Positions 1 through 8,734 of a DNA stretch of 64,000 bases are shown here, piece after piece. This DNA is from Flavicella sp963932955 (lineage in GTDB: Bacteria > Bacteroidota > Bacteroidia > Flavobacteriales > Flavobacteriaceae), in contig CAWVRK010000002.1 in NCBI GenBank assembly GCA_963932955.1, positions 62,001 through 126,000 on the forward strand. The letters run 5' to 3'. Positions within the stretch are counted from its first letter, which is position 1, and the number at the start of each line of letters is the position of its first letter. A program made the translations under genes and the position numbers. The notes under the pieces are model-generated. The model did not search any database. It worked only from the letters and a program-made list of their open reading frames with translations, and had not been told where the DNA came from.

Positions 1-1361
1 CCATGTCTGTCATTGCTTTAAAGTGTCCTGAAATAAAGGTTACCGTCGTCGATTTGAACGAAGCGCGCATTGCCGCTTGGAACGACGAAGACTTGGACAA
101 CTTACCTGTTTACGAACCAGGACTTGCCGAAGTGGTTGCAGAAGCGCGCGGAAAAAACCTGTTTTTCTCTACAGATGTAGATGCTGCGATTGATGCGGCA
201 GACATGATTTTTATCGCGGTCAACACCCCGACCAAAACCTATGGTGAGGGCAAAGGAATGGCCGCCGATTTGAAATTTGTCGAGCTCTGTGCGCGACAAA
301 TCGCCCGCGTGGCTAAAAACGACAAAATCATTGTTGAAAAATCGACCTTGCCCGTGCGGACTGCCGAAACCTTGCAAACGATCTTGGACAGTACCGGAAA
401 TGACGTGCATTTTGAAGTCTTGTCCAATCCCGAATTTTTGGCAGAAGGCACCGCCATCGACGACTTGTTCAAAGCAGACCGTGTCTTGATTGGTGGCAGC
501 CAAACTCCTACTGGGAAAAAAGCCATCCAATCCTTGGTCGACATTTACAAACACTGGTTGCGAGACGATCAGATATTGACCACCAGTGTTTGGTCATCGG
601 AATTGTCCAAACTCACCGCCAACGCCTTTTTGGCACAGCGCATCTCTTCCATCAATGCCTTATCCGCCTTGTGTGAAGCAACCGAAGCCGATGTGGATGA
701 AGTAGCACACGCCATTGGAACGGACAGTCGGATTGGCCCCAAATTCTTAAAAGCTTCCGTTGGTTTTGGAGGATCTTGCTTTCAAAAAGACATTTTAAAT
801 TTGGTCTACCTCTGTCGTTATTTCAATTTGCCAGAAGTGGCAGATTATTGGGAACAAGTAGTCCTACTGAACGATTATCAAAAAAAGCGTTTTGCCAAAA
901 ACATCATCAACACCTTATTCAACACGGTCAACGGAAAAAAGATTGCTTTGTTGGGCTGGGCTTTTAAAAAAGACACCAACGACACCAGAGAATCAGCCGC
1001 CATCTATGTAGCCGACCACCTCCTCGAAGACGGTGCCAACATCCACGTCTACGACCCCAAAGTATCGGAAACCAAAATAAAGGCTGATCTGGGTTTTTTG
1101 TGGGAATTGAATGGCATTCCCGAAGCGCGGATCACACAAAAATTGGCACAAGTTTTTGTGCATTCCGTAGCTATGGAAGCTGTGGCGGAGAGCCATGCCA
1201 TTGCGATTTTGACGGAATGGGACGAATTCAAAACTTACGACTGGGCCAGTATTTACGAAAACATGTACAAACCTGCCTTTCTCTTTGACGGACGCAACGT
1301 CTTGGATGCAACTGCACTCAAAACAATTGGCTTCCAATTCAAAGGAATTGGAAAAGGTTAG
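1..1361 (+). CDS. ugd: UDP-glucose 6-dehydrogenase, 5' end cut by the window
   Basis: Oxidises UDP-glucose to UDP-glucuronate with NAD+, giving an acidic precursor for surface polysaccharide. The window opens inside the gene: the frame is open from base 3, and the glycine-rich NAD-binding loop expected just ahead of the first visible residues is missing, so the real start lies upstream. Visible are the rest of the NAD domain (VTVVDLN), the segment AVNTPTKTYG, and the catalytic cysteine in GFGGSCFQKD (residue 259 counted from base 3). The KGMAADL stretch resembles the longer, eukaryote-like form of the enzyme (inference). It precedes a sulfate-activation module and a long polysaccharide cluster on the same strand, which fits a role in supplying a uronic acid sugar. 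Confidence 0.93.
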   Translation, partial: MSVIALKCPEIKVTVVDLNEARIAAWNDEDLDNLPVYEPGLAEVVAEARGKNLFFSTDVDAAIDAADMIFIAVNTPTKTYGEGKGMAADLKFVELCARQIARVAKNDKIIVEKSTLPVRTAETLQTILDSTGNDVHFEVLSNPEFLAEGTAIDDLFKADRVLIGGSQTPTGKKAIQSLVDIYKHWLRDDQILTTSVWSSELSKLTANAFLAQRISSINALSALCEATEADVDEVAHAIGTDSRIGPKFLKASVGFGGSCFQKDILNLVYLCRYFNLPEVADYWEQVVLLNDYQKKRFAKNIINTLFNTVNGKKIALLGWAFKKDTNDTRESAAIYVADHLLEDGANIHVYDPKVSETKIKADLGFLWELNGIPEARITQKLAQVFVHSVAMEAVAESHAIAILTEWDEFKTYDWASIYENMYKPAFLFDGRNVLDATALKTIGFQFKGIGKG

Positions 1362-1454
1362 TTTTATGTGAAAATGGATGTGGATTTTAAAAAAAAACCA
1401 CAAATCAAATCATATAAAATATAAACTCAATCAACAAATCATCAACATCTACAA

Positions 1455-1883
1455 ATGCTTAAAATCAGTAAAAGACACCTTGTAAAGACACTAACCTGGC
1501 GCAGCATTGGAACACTAGACACGCTGTTGTTATCTTGGTTGATTTCAGGAGACCTTGGGACAGGTTTTCAGATAGGACTTGCAGAGTTACTGACCAAAAT
1601 GCTGCTCTACTACGCTCACGAACGGGCTTGGTTCCAATCTAAAATGACAGACAGCAACAAGCGGCATGTGATGAAAACTTTTTCCTGGAGAGCTGTTGGG
1701 ACAGTAGATACCTTTCTATTGGGATGGGTGATTACAGGGAACCCTTTGACAGGGCTTAAAATTGGTGGTTCCGAGGTGTTTACAAAAATGATTTTGTATT
1801 TTTTCCACGAAAAATTGTGGTACCGCATCAATTACGGATTGAGTAAAAGAAGAAATAAATACAACCATCTCAAATCTCTTTGA
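1455..1883 (+). CDS. DUF2061 protein with two tandem DUF2061 repeats
   Basis: Small membrane protein of 142 residues made of two copies of the same unit. The motif KTLTWRSIGTLDT near residue 11 returns as KTFSWRAVGTVDT near residue 73, and LLTKMLLYYAHERAW returns as VFTKMILYFFHEKLW. Each unit has one or two hydrophobic stretches, so the protein is probably in the inner membrane. The biochemical function of DUF2061 is not known to me, but the family is often found beside or fused to sulfate-activation enzymes. Here the stop lies three bases before the GTG start of cysC, so the two are almost certainly co-transcribed and probably translationally coupled. A role in sulfate or PAPS handling is inference from context. 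Confidence 0.85.
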   Translation: MLKISKRHLVKTLTWRSIGTLDTLLLSWLISGDLGTGFQIGLAELLTKMLLYYAHERAWFQSKMTDSNKRHVMKTFSWRAVGTVDTFLLGWVITGNPLTGLKIGGSEVFTKMILYFFHEKLWYRINYGLSKRRNKYNHLKSL

Positions 1884-1886
1884 AAC

Positions 1887-2474
1887 GTGGATAATATTTT
1901 TCAACAAGACTATAAATTGTCAAAAAAAGAACGGCAAATGCTTCACAAGCATCCCTCTTTTTTAATTTGGTTTACAGGACTTTCCGGTTCTGGAAAATCA
2001 ACCTTGGCCAATTTGGTAGAAGTAGAATTGCACAAATTGGGACATTCCACCTATACCTTAGACGGAGATAACATCCGAAGAGGCATCAATAAAAACCTAA
2101 AGTTTACACCAGAAGATCGAACTGAAAACATTCGTAGAATTGCGGAAATATCTCATTTGATGATCGATGCGGGAATCATCACTCTCGGAGCTTTTATCTC
2201 TCCCTATTTGAAAGATCGTGAAAACATCAAAAAAACCGTTGGAGCATCAAATTTTGTAGAAATTTATGTCAATACGAGTTTGGAAGAATGCGAACGTCGT
2301 GATGTCAAAGGATTGTACAAAAAAGCGCGGGCAGGAGAAATTCACAACATGACTGGCATTTCAGCGCCCTATGAAGCTCCGACCCAACCGGATCTTGAAA
2401 TTGTCACGGACAACGAAGCGATAGAAATGTCCCTTGATAAAATAATGCGTTTTCTAGCTCAAAAAGTACTTTAA
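1887..2474 (+). CDS. cysC: Adenylylsulfate (APS) kinase
   Basis: Phosphorylates adenosine 5'-phosphosulfate with ATP to give PAPS, the donor for sulfotransferases. The 195-residue length matches stand-alone CysC. The P-loop GLSGSGKST is at residues 31-39, followed by the family motifs LDGDNIRRGI and FISPYLKDRE, and by ECERRDVKGLYKKAR. The start is GTG at 1887, directly behind the DUF2061 stop; no better ATG is available ahead of the P-loop. No sulfate adenylyltransferase genes (cysD, cysN) are seen in the window, so APS must come from elsewhere. The presence of a PAPS-type sulfotransferase two genes downstream suggests that this PAPS serves polysaccharide sulfation rather than only cysteine synthesis (inference). 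Confidence 0.95.
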   Translation: MDNIFQQDYKLSKKERQMLHKHPSFLIWFTGLSGSGKSTLANLVEVELHKLGHSTYTLDGDNIRRGINKNLKFTPEDRTENIRRIAEISHLMIDAGIITLGAFISPYLKDRENIKKTVGASNFVEIYVNTSLEECERRDVKGLYKKARAGEIHNMTGISAPYEAPTQPDLEIVTDNEAIEMSLDKIMRFLAQKVL

Positions 2475-2500
2475 GATATGAGTTGTTGTAAAATCAACCA

Positions 2501-2533
2501 CTAAAAACAGTCAGAATCGGAGGCTGTCTTTGT
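2501..2533 (+). terminator. Possible weak terminator after cysC
   Basis: Stem ACAGTC (2507-2512) pairs with GGCTGT (2522-2527) around a nine-base loop, with one G-T pair, followed by the T-rich run CTTTGTCTTTC. It is weaker than the other terminators in this window. The remaining bases up to cysQ (2534-2703) show no recognisable gene or promoter. Confidence 0.35.
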
Positions 2534-2703
2534 CTTTCGAAAATCTGCAGCTCAATTTAAAAATCCTGTCTGCTTCTTTTCTGGGAAAGACTGCATTTTG
2601 TTGATCTATTTGACCAGAAAGTCTTTACATCAAATTATCCTATTAAAGCAGCGCAACACTGATTCAATTTTAGATTTCCAGACACAAATAAGACTCCCCA
2701 AGC

Positions 2704-3492
2704 ATGGACAAACACTTATATACTGCCATTACAGCTGCATTGGAGGCAGGAAAAGCCATTCTCGAAATTTACCACGCAGGAGATTTTGATGTACAAGTCA
2801 AAGACGACAACTCTCCCTTGACCAAGGCTGATCTGGTATCGCATCGCAAGATCGTAGCTTATTTAGAAAAAACAAACATTCCAATTCTTTCGGAAGAAGG
2901 AAAAGCGATTCCTTACAAACAACGCAAAGGCTGGAGGCAGTTGTGGATTGTAGATCCGATTGATGGCACCAAAGAGTTTATCAAAAGAAACGGAGAGTTT
3001 ACGGTAAACATCGCCTTGATCGAAAATCAAAAACCCTCAATTGGTGTAATATTTGTACCTGCTACTAGAGACTTGTATTTTTCGACCAAAGAGAAGGGCG
3101 CATTCAAAATGAGTGTCGATCTTGAGGATTATGATGTTGCAGCTTTGCTTTTTAAAGGAAACAAATTGCCTTTAAAACGCGCAAACAAAACCTTTACCAT
3201 CGTGGCCAGCCGTTCCCATATGTCTCAAGAAACAGCGGCTTATGTTCAAGAAATGCGGGTCAAACAGGGAGACGTCCAATTGATTTCCAAAGGAAGTTCT
3301 TTAAAGTTGTGTATGGTCGCAGAAGGGCAAGCCGATTGTTACCCGCGTTTTGCACCTACCATGGAATGGGACACGGCAGCAGGACAAGCCATTTGCGAAC
3401 ACGCAGGATTTAAAGTCATTGATTGGGAGACAAAAGCCCCTATGCTCTACAACAGAGAGGAATTGTTAAACAATTGGTTTTTGGTCAAATAG
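2704..3492 (+). CDS. cysQ: 3'(2'),5'-bisphosphate nucleotidase
   Basis: Hydrolyses 3'-phosphoadenosine 5'-phosphate (PAP), the by-product of PAPS-dependent sulfotransfer, to AMP and phosphate. The 262-residue protein carries the inositol-monophosphatase-superfamily metal site: DNSPLTKAD near residue 36, LSEEG near residue 63, the signature WIVDPIDGTKEF near residue 80, and WDTAAGQAI near residue 221. The combination of DPIDGTKEF with this length is typical of CysQ rather than of inositol monophosphatase. Removing PAP relieves product inhibition of sulfotransferases, so pairing with cysC and a sulfotransferase makes a complete sulfate-donor cycle apart from APS synthesis. Confidence 0.93.
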   Translation: MDKHLYTAITAALEAGKAILEIYHAGDFDVQVKDDNSPLTKADLVSHRKIVAYLEKTNIPILSEEGKAIPYKQRKGWRQLWIVDPIDGTKEFIKRNGEFTVNIALIENQKPSIGVIFVPATRDLYFSTKEKGAFKMSVDLEDYDVAALLFKGNKLPLKRANKTFTIVASRSHMSQETAAYVQEMRVKQGDVQLISKGSSLKLCMVAEGQADCYPRFAPTMEWDTAAGQAICEHAGFKVIDWETKAPMLYNREELLNNWFLVK

Positions 3493-3520
3493 AATAGGAA
3501 TCTTTTAAACCTACATCACC

Positions 3521-4120
3521 ATGATTCGTCAAGGAAAATACGTTGACAATATAAAAAACAGATCTTACCTAAGGTTTTTATTAGGGCTAATACCAAGATC
3601 TCGTTCAAAAATAAAAAATTCATACACCGTTTGGGTTGCAAGAAGAAATGGAGCCAGTATTGGAAAATGTGTTACGATGCCTCTGAAACTCGCTCAAAAA
3701 GCAAATGCAAATTTAACAATCGGAAATTATTGTTCCATTCAAACAGATTGGATTGATTTGAGATCTAAAGTTGAAATTGGCAACAAAGTAATTATCGGTT
3801 TTGGTGTAGAAATTTTGACTACTAGTCACGATGTTGATTCAATTGAATGGGAAAACAAACATTATGGAATTAAAATAGAAGATTATGCTTGGATAGCAAC
3901 GAAGTCTTTTGTTTTGCCATCATGCAGAATTATTGGTAAAGGAGCTATTTGTGCTGCCGGATCTGTTGTATTCAAGAATATAAAAGAAATGAGTATTGTA
4001 ACAGGAAATCCTGCAGCCCATTTAAGATATAGAAACAATGTCCATTCTAACCTTGCTGTTGAATCGTTATTAGGAAATGATTTAGAACGTTATTGCAAAA
4101 CATTTATCCAAAATCTATGA
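3521..4120 (+). CDS. Left-handed beta-helix (hexapeptide) acyltransferase
   Basis: A 199-residue acyltransferase of the hexapeptide-repeat superfamily, which usually moves an acetyl group from acetyl-CoA to a sugar hydroxyl or amine. Repeats are visible from about residue 70 (LTIGNYCSI, VEIGNKVIIG, IGKGAICAAGSVV) and the C-terminal closing segment is VTGNPAAHLRYR. TSHDVDS near residue 105 supplies the usual catalytic histidine position. Its stop overlaps the ATG of the sulfotransferase (ATGA), so the two are coupled and probably decorate the same repeat unit. The acceptor sugar cannot be read from the sequence. The gene is AT-rich compared with ugd and cysQ. Confidence 0.85.
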   Translation: MIRQGKYVDNIKNRSYLRFLLGLIPRSRSKIKNSYTVWVARRNGASIGKCVTMPLKLAQKANANLTIGNYCSIQTDWIDLRSKVEIGNKVIIGFGVEILTTSHDVDSIEWENKHYGIKIEDYAWIATKSFVLPSCRIIGKGAICAAGSVVFKNIKEMSIVTGNPAAHLRYRNNVHSNLAVESLLGNDLERYCKTFIQNL

Positions 4121-4761
4121 ATAGAGAATTCTTCGCAAAAATCTACCGAACATTTGTAGGAAAATACTTCTACAACCCTTTTGATGAAAAAATGATTGAG
4201 AAAGAAATTTTATTTATTCACATCCCTAAATCTGGAGGAACGAGTATTGCATCAGCTTTGATAGGCAAACCATCAGGACATCCTTATTTGTATCAATATT
4301 ACCTATCTAACAAAGAATACACTAAAAAGTTTTATAAATTTTGTGTTGTAAGAAATCCATATGACCGATTGGTCTCTGCTTATGCTCATATTTCTCAAAG
4401 AGAATGCAACCCTGAATTTAAAATTTTATTTAAAAATCTGAATATCAATTCATTTGATGATTTAATATCCAATTTAGACAATCCTAAAAACTACCGAAAA
4501 CTCACAAACAAAATTGTCCATTTTAGATCTCAAAATGAAATGATACATCACAAAAAAATAAAAATGGATGATGTATTTAAGTTTGAAAACTTTGATTTAA
4601 TAGAAGAGGTGTTAAATAAAAAATTGTCTGGAAAAATTAAACTCGAAAAACTCAATAGTTCCCCTAGAAGTGAATATCAAAATTACTACAACAAATATTC
4701 CATCTCTGTAGCTAAAAAAATATACAAAAAGGATTTAGAAATGTTTGGCTACAGCTTTTAA
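4117..4761 (+). CDS. PAPS-dependent sulfotransferase, family 2 type
   Basis: Probably transfers sulfate from PAPS to a hydroxyl on the polysaccharide or a lipid-linked precursor. Two donor-binding motifs are clear: HIPKSGGTS (residues 35-43), which holds the 5'-phosphosulfate, and VVRNPYDRLVSAY (residues 77-89), which holds the 3'-phosphate. The protein is 214 residues, close to the core of the Sulfotransfer_2 fold. I chose the ATG at 4117 because it overlaps the upstream stop as ATGA; an in-frame ATG at 4093 would add eight residues inside the previous gene. The enzyme sits directly after cysC and cysQ, which would supply PAPS and clear PAP, so a sulfated exopolysaccharide is the natural reading (inference). 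Confidence 0.85.
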   Translation: MNREFFAKIYRTFVGKYFYNPFDEKMIEKEILFIHIPKSGGTSIASALIGKPSGHPYLYQYYLSNKEYTKKFYKFCVVRNPYDRLVSAYAHISQRECNPEFKILFKNLNINSFDDLISNLDNPKNYRKLTNKIVHFRSQNEMIHHKKIKMDDVFKFENFDLIEEVLNKKLSGKIKLEKLNSSPRSEYQNYYNKYSISVAKKIYKKDLEMFGYSF

Positions 4762-4793
4762 TTCAACAATCAAACCTAAACGGAATATTTGAA

Positions 4794-6170
4794 ATGAATA
4801 TCATTAAAAAAAATCTTTTAAAAAACAGTCTTGCTACTGGCACTCAAAAAGTAGTGGCATTGATGGACTCATTATTGTTGGTTCCTTTTTTTATCAGCAA
4901 TTGGGGAGTTGCCTACTACGGAGAATGGCTTACATTGACGGTAATTCCGACAGTTTTAAGCTTGTCCAATCTCGGAATTGGCACAGCGGCATCGAATCGT
5001 TTTGTGTTGAACTACGGAGCAGAAACAAAAAAGAAGGCAGAAGATATTTTTAAAACCGGTTTTGCAATTGTAACATTTGTGATGATCTGTGGAATTGTCA
5101 TCAGTGCATTTGTTATATTCATTTTAAATGAATTCGAGGTATTTGAAAAATCTTTAATTCAGAAAGAAGAGGCCATTTGGGCGATATCACTTCTTATTCT
5201 CGCACGTTTGATTGGTTTTTACAACCCACTTTTTTTTGGTCGTTTTGTCACTGCTCGCAGAGCTTCTTTGAGCATTCATTTGATAACCATAAAAACCCTC
5301 GTCGAATTGGGCTTTGGATTGCTCGTTTTAAATTTGGGTTATGGAATCATTCCTTATGCAATATCCAGGTTGGCAATTGCTGTCCTCTTTAATGTTTTTT
5401 ATGCTTTCAAAGCATTGAATGTTTTGAAAATTGAAAAGGAGCACAAAGGAAGCATAAAAAAGAAATACGCCAAAAGCATTGCTCAAAAGGGAATTGCATA
5501 CCTCATGTCTCCGGTATGGCAATCCATTTATTTTCAAGGGACTACGTTTGTGGTGCGAATTGTGTTGGGTCCGGAGGCAGTTACGGTTTTTAACACCGTA
5601 AGAAAACTGAGTAGAACTGTAAACCAAGTGCTCAACATGATTGTTCAATCAATCTTTCCAGAATTTCAATATGAAATTGCGCAAGGAAACACAAAAAAAT
5701 CGCATAAATTATTTAGAGTCTCTATAATAATCGTTTTTTTTACAGCACTGGTTGGCACCTTTTTCCTTTCAGTTTTTGGCCTCTGGTTTTATGAAATCTG
5801 GACAAATTCAACAATCGAAGTGCCTACTTTAATGTGGAATGTTTTCATTGTAAGCATTCTATTTAATTCGCTTTGGTGGGCTTCTACAATGGTGTATTCT
5901 GCTCTTGACAAGCCTTATTATTTTGCTCTATCAGGTGTCTTAGCCGCTACGGTGTCCGTTGTCGCCTCTTATTTTTTAGCACAATTTTTAGGCTTGAATG
6001 GCGTTGCCATTGGGAGTTTATCCTTAGACCTAATCCTTTCATTTCTGATGCTTCCCTATGCTTGCAAACTATTAAAAATAAAAAAAATAGACCTGATTAC
6101 TGAGGGGTTCAAAGATATCAAAAACATGGCAGTTCAGGTATTCGTAAAAATATTTAAGAGCGAAACATAG
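4794..6170 (+). CDS. wzx: Wzx-type polysaccharide flippase
   Basis: A 458-residue integral membrane protein with about twelve to fourteen hydrophobic segments and short loops, of the MOP superfamily that flips undecaprenyl-linked repeat units across the inner membrane. The N-terminus (TGTQKVVALMDSLLLVPFFI) and the middle RLSRTVNQVLN-like stretch near residue 273 resemble Wzx/RfbX proteins. Sequence conservation in this family is low, so the call rests on topology, length and context between decorating enzymes and a polymerase. It is the only flippase candidate in the locus. Confidence 0.85.
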   Translation: MNIIKKNLLKNSLATGTQKVVALMDSLLLVPFFISNWGVAYYGEWLTLTVIPTVLSLSNLGIGTAASNRFVLNYGAETKKKAEDIFKTGFAIVTFVMICGIVISAFVIFILNEFEVFEKSLIQKEEAIWAISLLILARLIGFYNPLFFGRFVTARRASLSIHLITIKTLVELGFGLLVLNLGYGIIPYAISRLAIAVLFNVFYAFKALNVLKIEKEHKGSIKKKYAKSIAQKGIAYLMSPVWQSIYFQGTTFVVRIVLGPEAVTVFNTVRKLSRTVNQVLNMIVQSIFPEFQYEIAQGNTKKSHKLFRVSIIIVFFTALVGTFFLSVFGLWFYEIWTNSTIEVPTLMWNVFIVSILFNSLWWASTMVYSALDKPYYFALSGVLAATVSVVASYFLAQFLGLNGVAIGSLSLDLILSFLMLPYACKLLKIKKIDLITEGFKDIKNMAVQVFVKIFKSET

Positions 6171-6260
6171 TCAACGAAACGAAAGCGTGGACGATTAAAG
6201 AATTGAAATGCAATCAAGCAGACGATTTAAAACGAGCAACATTTCAAAAAACAAAATTTA

Positions 6261-7523
6261 ATGATTGATAAAATCTCTTTTATAAAGTTTATTGTTTTGG
6301 CCACTTTGGTTCCTCCTTTGTATTGGTCATTCAATCACGGTGAAATTGTGATTCCTACACTTCTAACTTTATATCCATCATTGTTGCTTGTATTGGTTTT
6401 GATTTTTACAGAGAGATTTGCTTTGATGAATCAAAAAAAAACGGTTCTGGTATTTGTCCTCTACTGGACTTTTACCTTTGCAAGAGGGCTTTACGATGCA
6501 AAGTCCTATCAAGATTGGACGTCTCTGTTATCAATTTCGGTTTCCAACTTCATTTTTTTGCCCCTAACTATTTATTTAGGCGCTCACAAAAAGTATGTTG
6601 GTCCGCTGATCCGTAGTTTGTTGATTGCCATCCCTGTCATTTTTATTTTAATTTATACTGGAGAAGATGCGGGTCCTTATGGTTTTGTCAAGACCCTATC
6701 AGGATCTTTTTTAATCCTTTTAATGTTTCCCTACTTAAAAAAAAATCTCAAATTTTTTGTTGTTCTAATTCTGTTTTTTATTGTTGGTTATGACATTACA
6801 ATTCGCGCATCACTCATATATGGATTTTTGATTGTTGTGTGCATCTCCACCTATTATTTCAAAAGTAATGAGATGTTGATTCTAGTTAAGACCATGAGAA
6901 AAGCAGCCCTATTCCTTCCTTTGTTGTTCGTTTTTTTGGGAGTTACAGGCACCTTCAATGTTTTTAATTTTGGAGAAAATTATGAATCCATTGAACTCAC
7001 CAACGAAGATGGAGATCAAAAACAAGACTTGTTGGTCGATTCCAGAACCGGCATTTTTATTGATGTACATACTGCACTTTTAAATCAAAACAGGGTTTTG
7101 TTTGGATTGGGCGGTGTCGGAAAGACAAAGACATTCCTTACCAAGGACAAAGTCAATCAAAAATATAGAAAAATTTATGAAGAAGGACGAAGAGCTACTG
7201 AGGCACGCATGCTGAACTATTACCAATGGGGAGGAATAATTGGTGCCTTGTTATACTTAGCACTATTTATAAAAGCTTCTTATTTGGCAATCTACCGATC
7301 TAAAAATTGGTATATGATTACCTTAGGTCTGTTTGTTTCGTTTGGTTTTGTAATGTCATTTATTACAGACCGGCTTGTCTACAATCTGAGTTCCTTCAGT
7401 AGTTATTTGATGTTGGGCATGTGTTTTAACAGCGAACTTAGAGCAATGAACGAAAGGGAAATAAAAACCTATTTAAGAAGTCATTTAAGAGGGCTCTCTT
7501 TGACAAAAAATAAAAGTATATGA
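6261..7523 (+). CDS. wzy: Wzy-like polysaccharide polymerase, multi-pass membrane protein
   Basis: A 420-residue membrane protein with about ten hydrophobic segments and one large polar loop between roughly residues 236 and 320, the layout of O-antigen polymerases of the Wzy/WaaL class. The loop includes SRTGIFIDVHTALL and an arginine-rich stretch near RRATEARM, as expected of a periplasmic active loop. It probably joins repeat units in the periplasm. Family members share little sequence, so the call depends on topology and on position after the flippase. The stop overlaps the next glycosyltransferase start (ATGA at 7520). Confidence 0.75.
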   Translation: MIDKISFIKFIVLATLVPPLYWSFNHGEIVIPTLLTLYPSLLLVLVLIFTERFALMNQKKTVLVFVLYWTFTFARGLYDAKSYQDWTSLLSISVSNFIFLPLTIYLGAHKKYVGPLIRSLLIAIPVIFILIYTGEDAGPYGFVKTLSGSFLILLMFPYLKKNLKFFVVLILFFIVGYDITIRASLIYGFLIVVCISTYYFKSNEMLILVKTMRKAALFLPLLFVFLGVTGTFNVFNFGENYESIELTNEDGDQKQDLLVDSRTGIFIDVHTALLNQNRVLFGLGGVGKTKTFLTKDKVNQKYRKIYEEGRRATEARMLNYYQWGGIIGALLYLALFIKASYLAIYRSKNWYMITLGLFVSFGFVMSFITDRLVYNLSSFSSYLMLGMCFNSELRAMNEREIKTYLRSHLRGLSLTKNKSI

Positions 7524-8644
7524 AAATTAATATTGCCTCTTTTGGTGGAAGAAGTCACCTGCTAAATCTTTCTAAAGAACTGATAAAGCAGGGGCACAGC
7601 GTCAATTTTTATTCATATCTCCCCAACAGAAGGGCAAAGAGATTTGGGTTGAAAAAAGAACACAACAAAAATTATTTCACCCTTGCTGTCCCTTTTTTGT
7701 TGCTGTTGAAAATTACGAAAAGAGCGCAATGGGCTGTTTATCTGTACCATCGGTTTTTTGACTGGCACGTTTCTAGAGTCATGAAACCTTGTGATGTCTT
7801 TATAGGACACAGTCCAATGCACCTAAAGTCGCTATTGGTTGCAAAAAACAAATTCAACGCCACGGTGGTTTTAGAAAGAGGGACAAGTCATGTCTTAAAT
7901 TTCATTGAACAATTAAAAGGGAACCCTTTTAAAGGATCAACAATTTCTGAAAAAAATATTCAGCGGGACTTAGCTGGTTACGAACATGCTGATTACATAA
8001 GTATTCCCTCGAATTATGTAGCCGAAAGTTTTATTAAACATGGGGTTCCTCAAAAAAAACTATTTGTGAATGCGTATGGCGTAGATTTATCAGATTTTCA
8101 ACCGACAAAGTTGGACGCTAAATCTCGTTTTGACATGATTTTTGTCGGTCAATGGTCGTATCGGAAAGGGGCTGATTTGATGACTGAATTGTGCGAGAAA
8201 AACCCAGAACTGAAATTGATTCACCTTGGAACCATGGGCGACGTTCCCTTTTCCAATTCCAAAAACATCGTTCATATTAGTGCTGTCAATGAGAAAACAA
8301 TGATCGATTATTACAAAAAATCCAAAATTTTAATTCTCCCTTCAAGAGAAGATGGATTTGGGATGGTTTTGACGCAGGCGATTGCTTGTGGTTTGCCTAT
8401 CGTATGCTCTAGTGAAACAGGTTCAAAAGAGGTGAAAAACCTACTTGAAGACGACAAGTTTATCACCGTCATGGAAGACTACAATTGCCAAGAATTAACC
8501 AATTGTGTCAAGATTGCATTGGACATTTCAAAAACACAAAAAGGAAAAAGATCCTATTCCAAATATTTAGAAAGCAAATTGTCTTGGGAGGCTTATGGGA
8601 GTCGGTATCAACAATTTTTAGAAAAAACAAGCGCCAATCAATGA
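7520..8644 (+). CDS. GT4-type glycosyltransferase, first of two paralogues
   Basis: A 374-residue GT-B-fold glycosyltransferase that probably adds one sugar of the repeat unit at the cytoplasmic face. The N-terminal domain begins MKINIASFGGRSHLLNLSKE, and the donor domain has DMIFVGQWSYRKGADLM near residue 205 and the family-4 signature LPSREDGFGMVLTQAIACG near residue 272, with the EDGFG glutamate that contacts the nucleotide sugar. The start overlaps the wzy stop. It is clearly related to the next gene over its whole length (shared VNFYSY, CDVFIG, NAYGVDL/NPYGVDL, GSWSYRKGADL-like motifs), pointing to a tandem duplication followed by divergence. Donor and acceptor are unknown. Confidence 0.88.
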   Translation: MKINIASFGGRSHLLNLSKELIKQGHSVNFYSYLPNRRAKRFGLKKEHNKNYFTLAVPFLLLLKITKRAQWAVYLYHRFFDWHVSRVMKPCDVFIGHSPMHLKSLLVAKNKFNATVVLERGTSHVLNFIEQLKGNPFKGSTISEKNIQRDLAGYEHADYISIPSNYVAESFIKHGVPQKKLFVNAYGVDLSDFQPTKLDAKSRFDMIFVGQWSYRKGADLMTELCEKNPELKLIHLGTMGDVPFSNSKNIVHISAVNEKTMIDYYKKSKILILPSREDGFGMVLTQAIACGLPIVCSSETGSKEVKNLLEDDKFITVMEDYNCQELTNCVKIALDISKTQKGKRSYSKYLESKLSWEAYGSRYQQFLEKTSANQ

Positions 8645-8734
8645 TGTGATCTAAAAATTAATTTTGATTAGCTGTCAAAAAAAATCCCATTAAGTTCATA
8701 CATCGTTCTCAATTATTTCGCTAAAAAAATCGAA

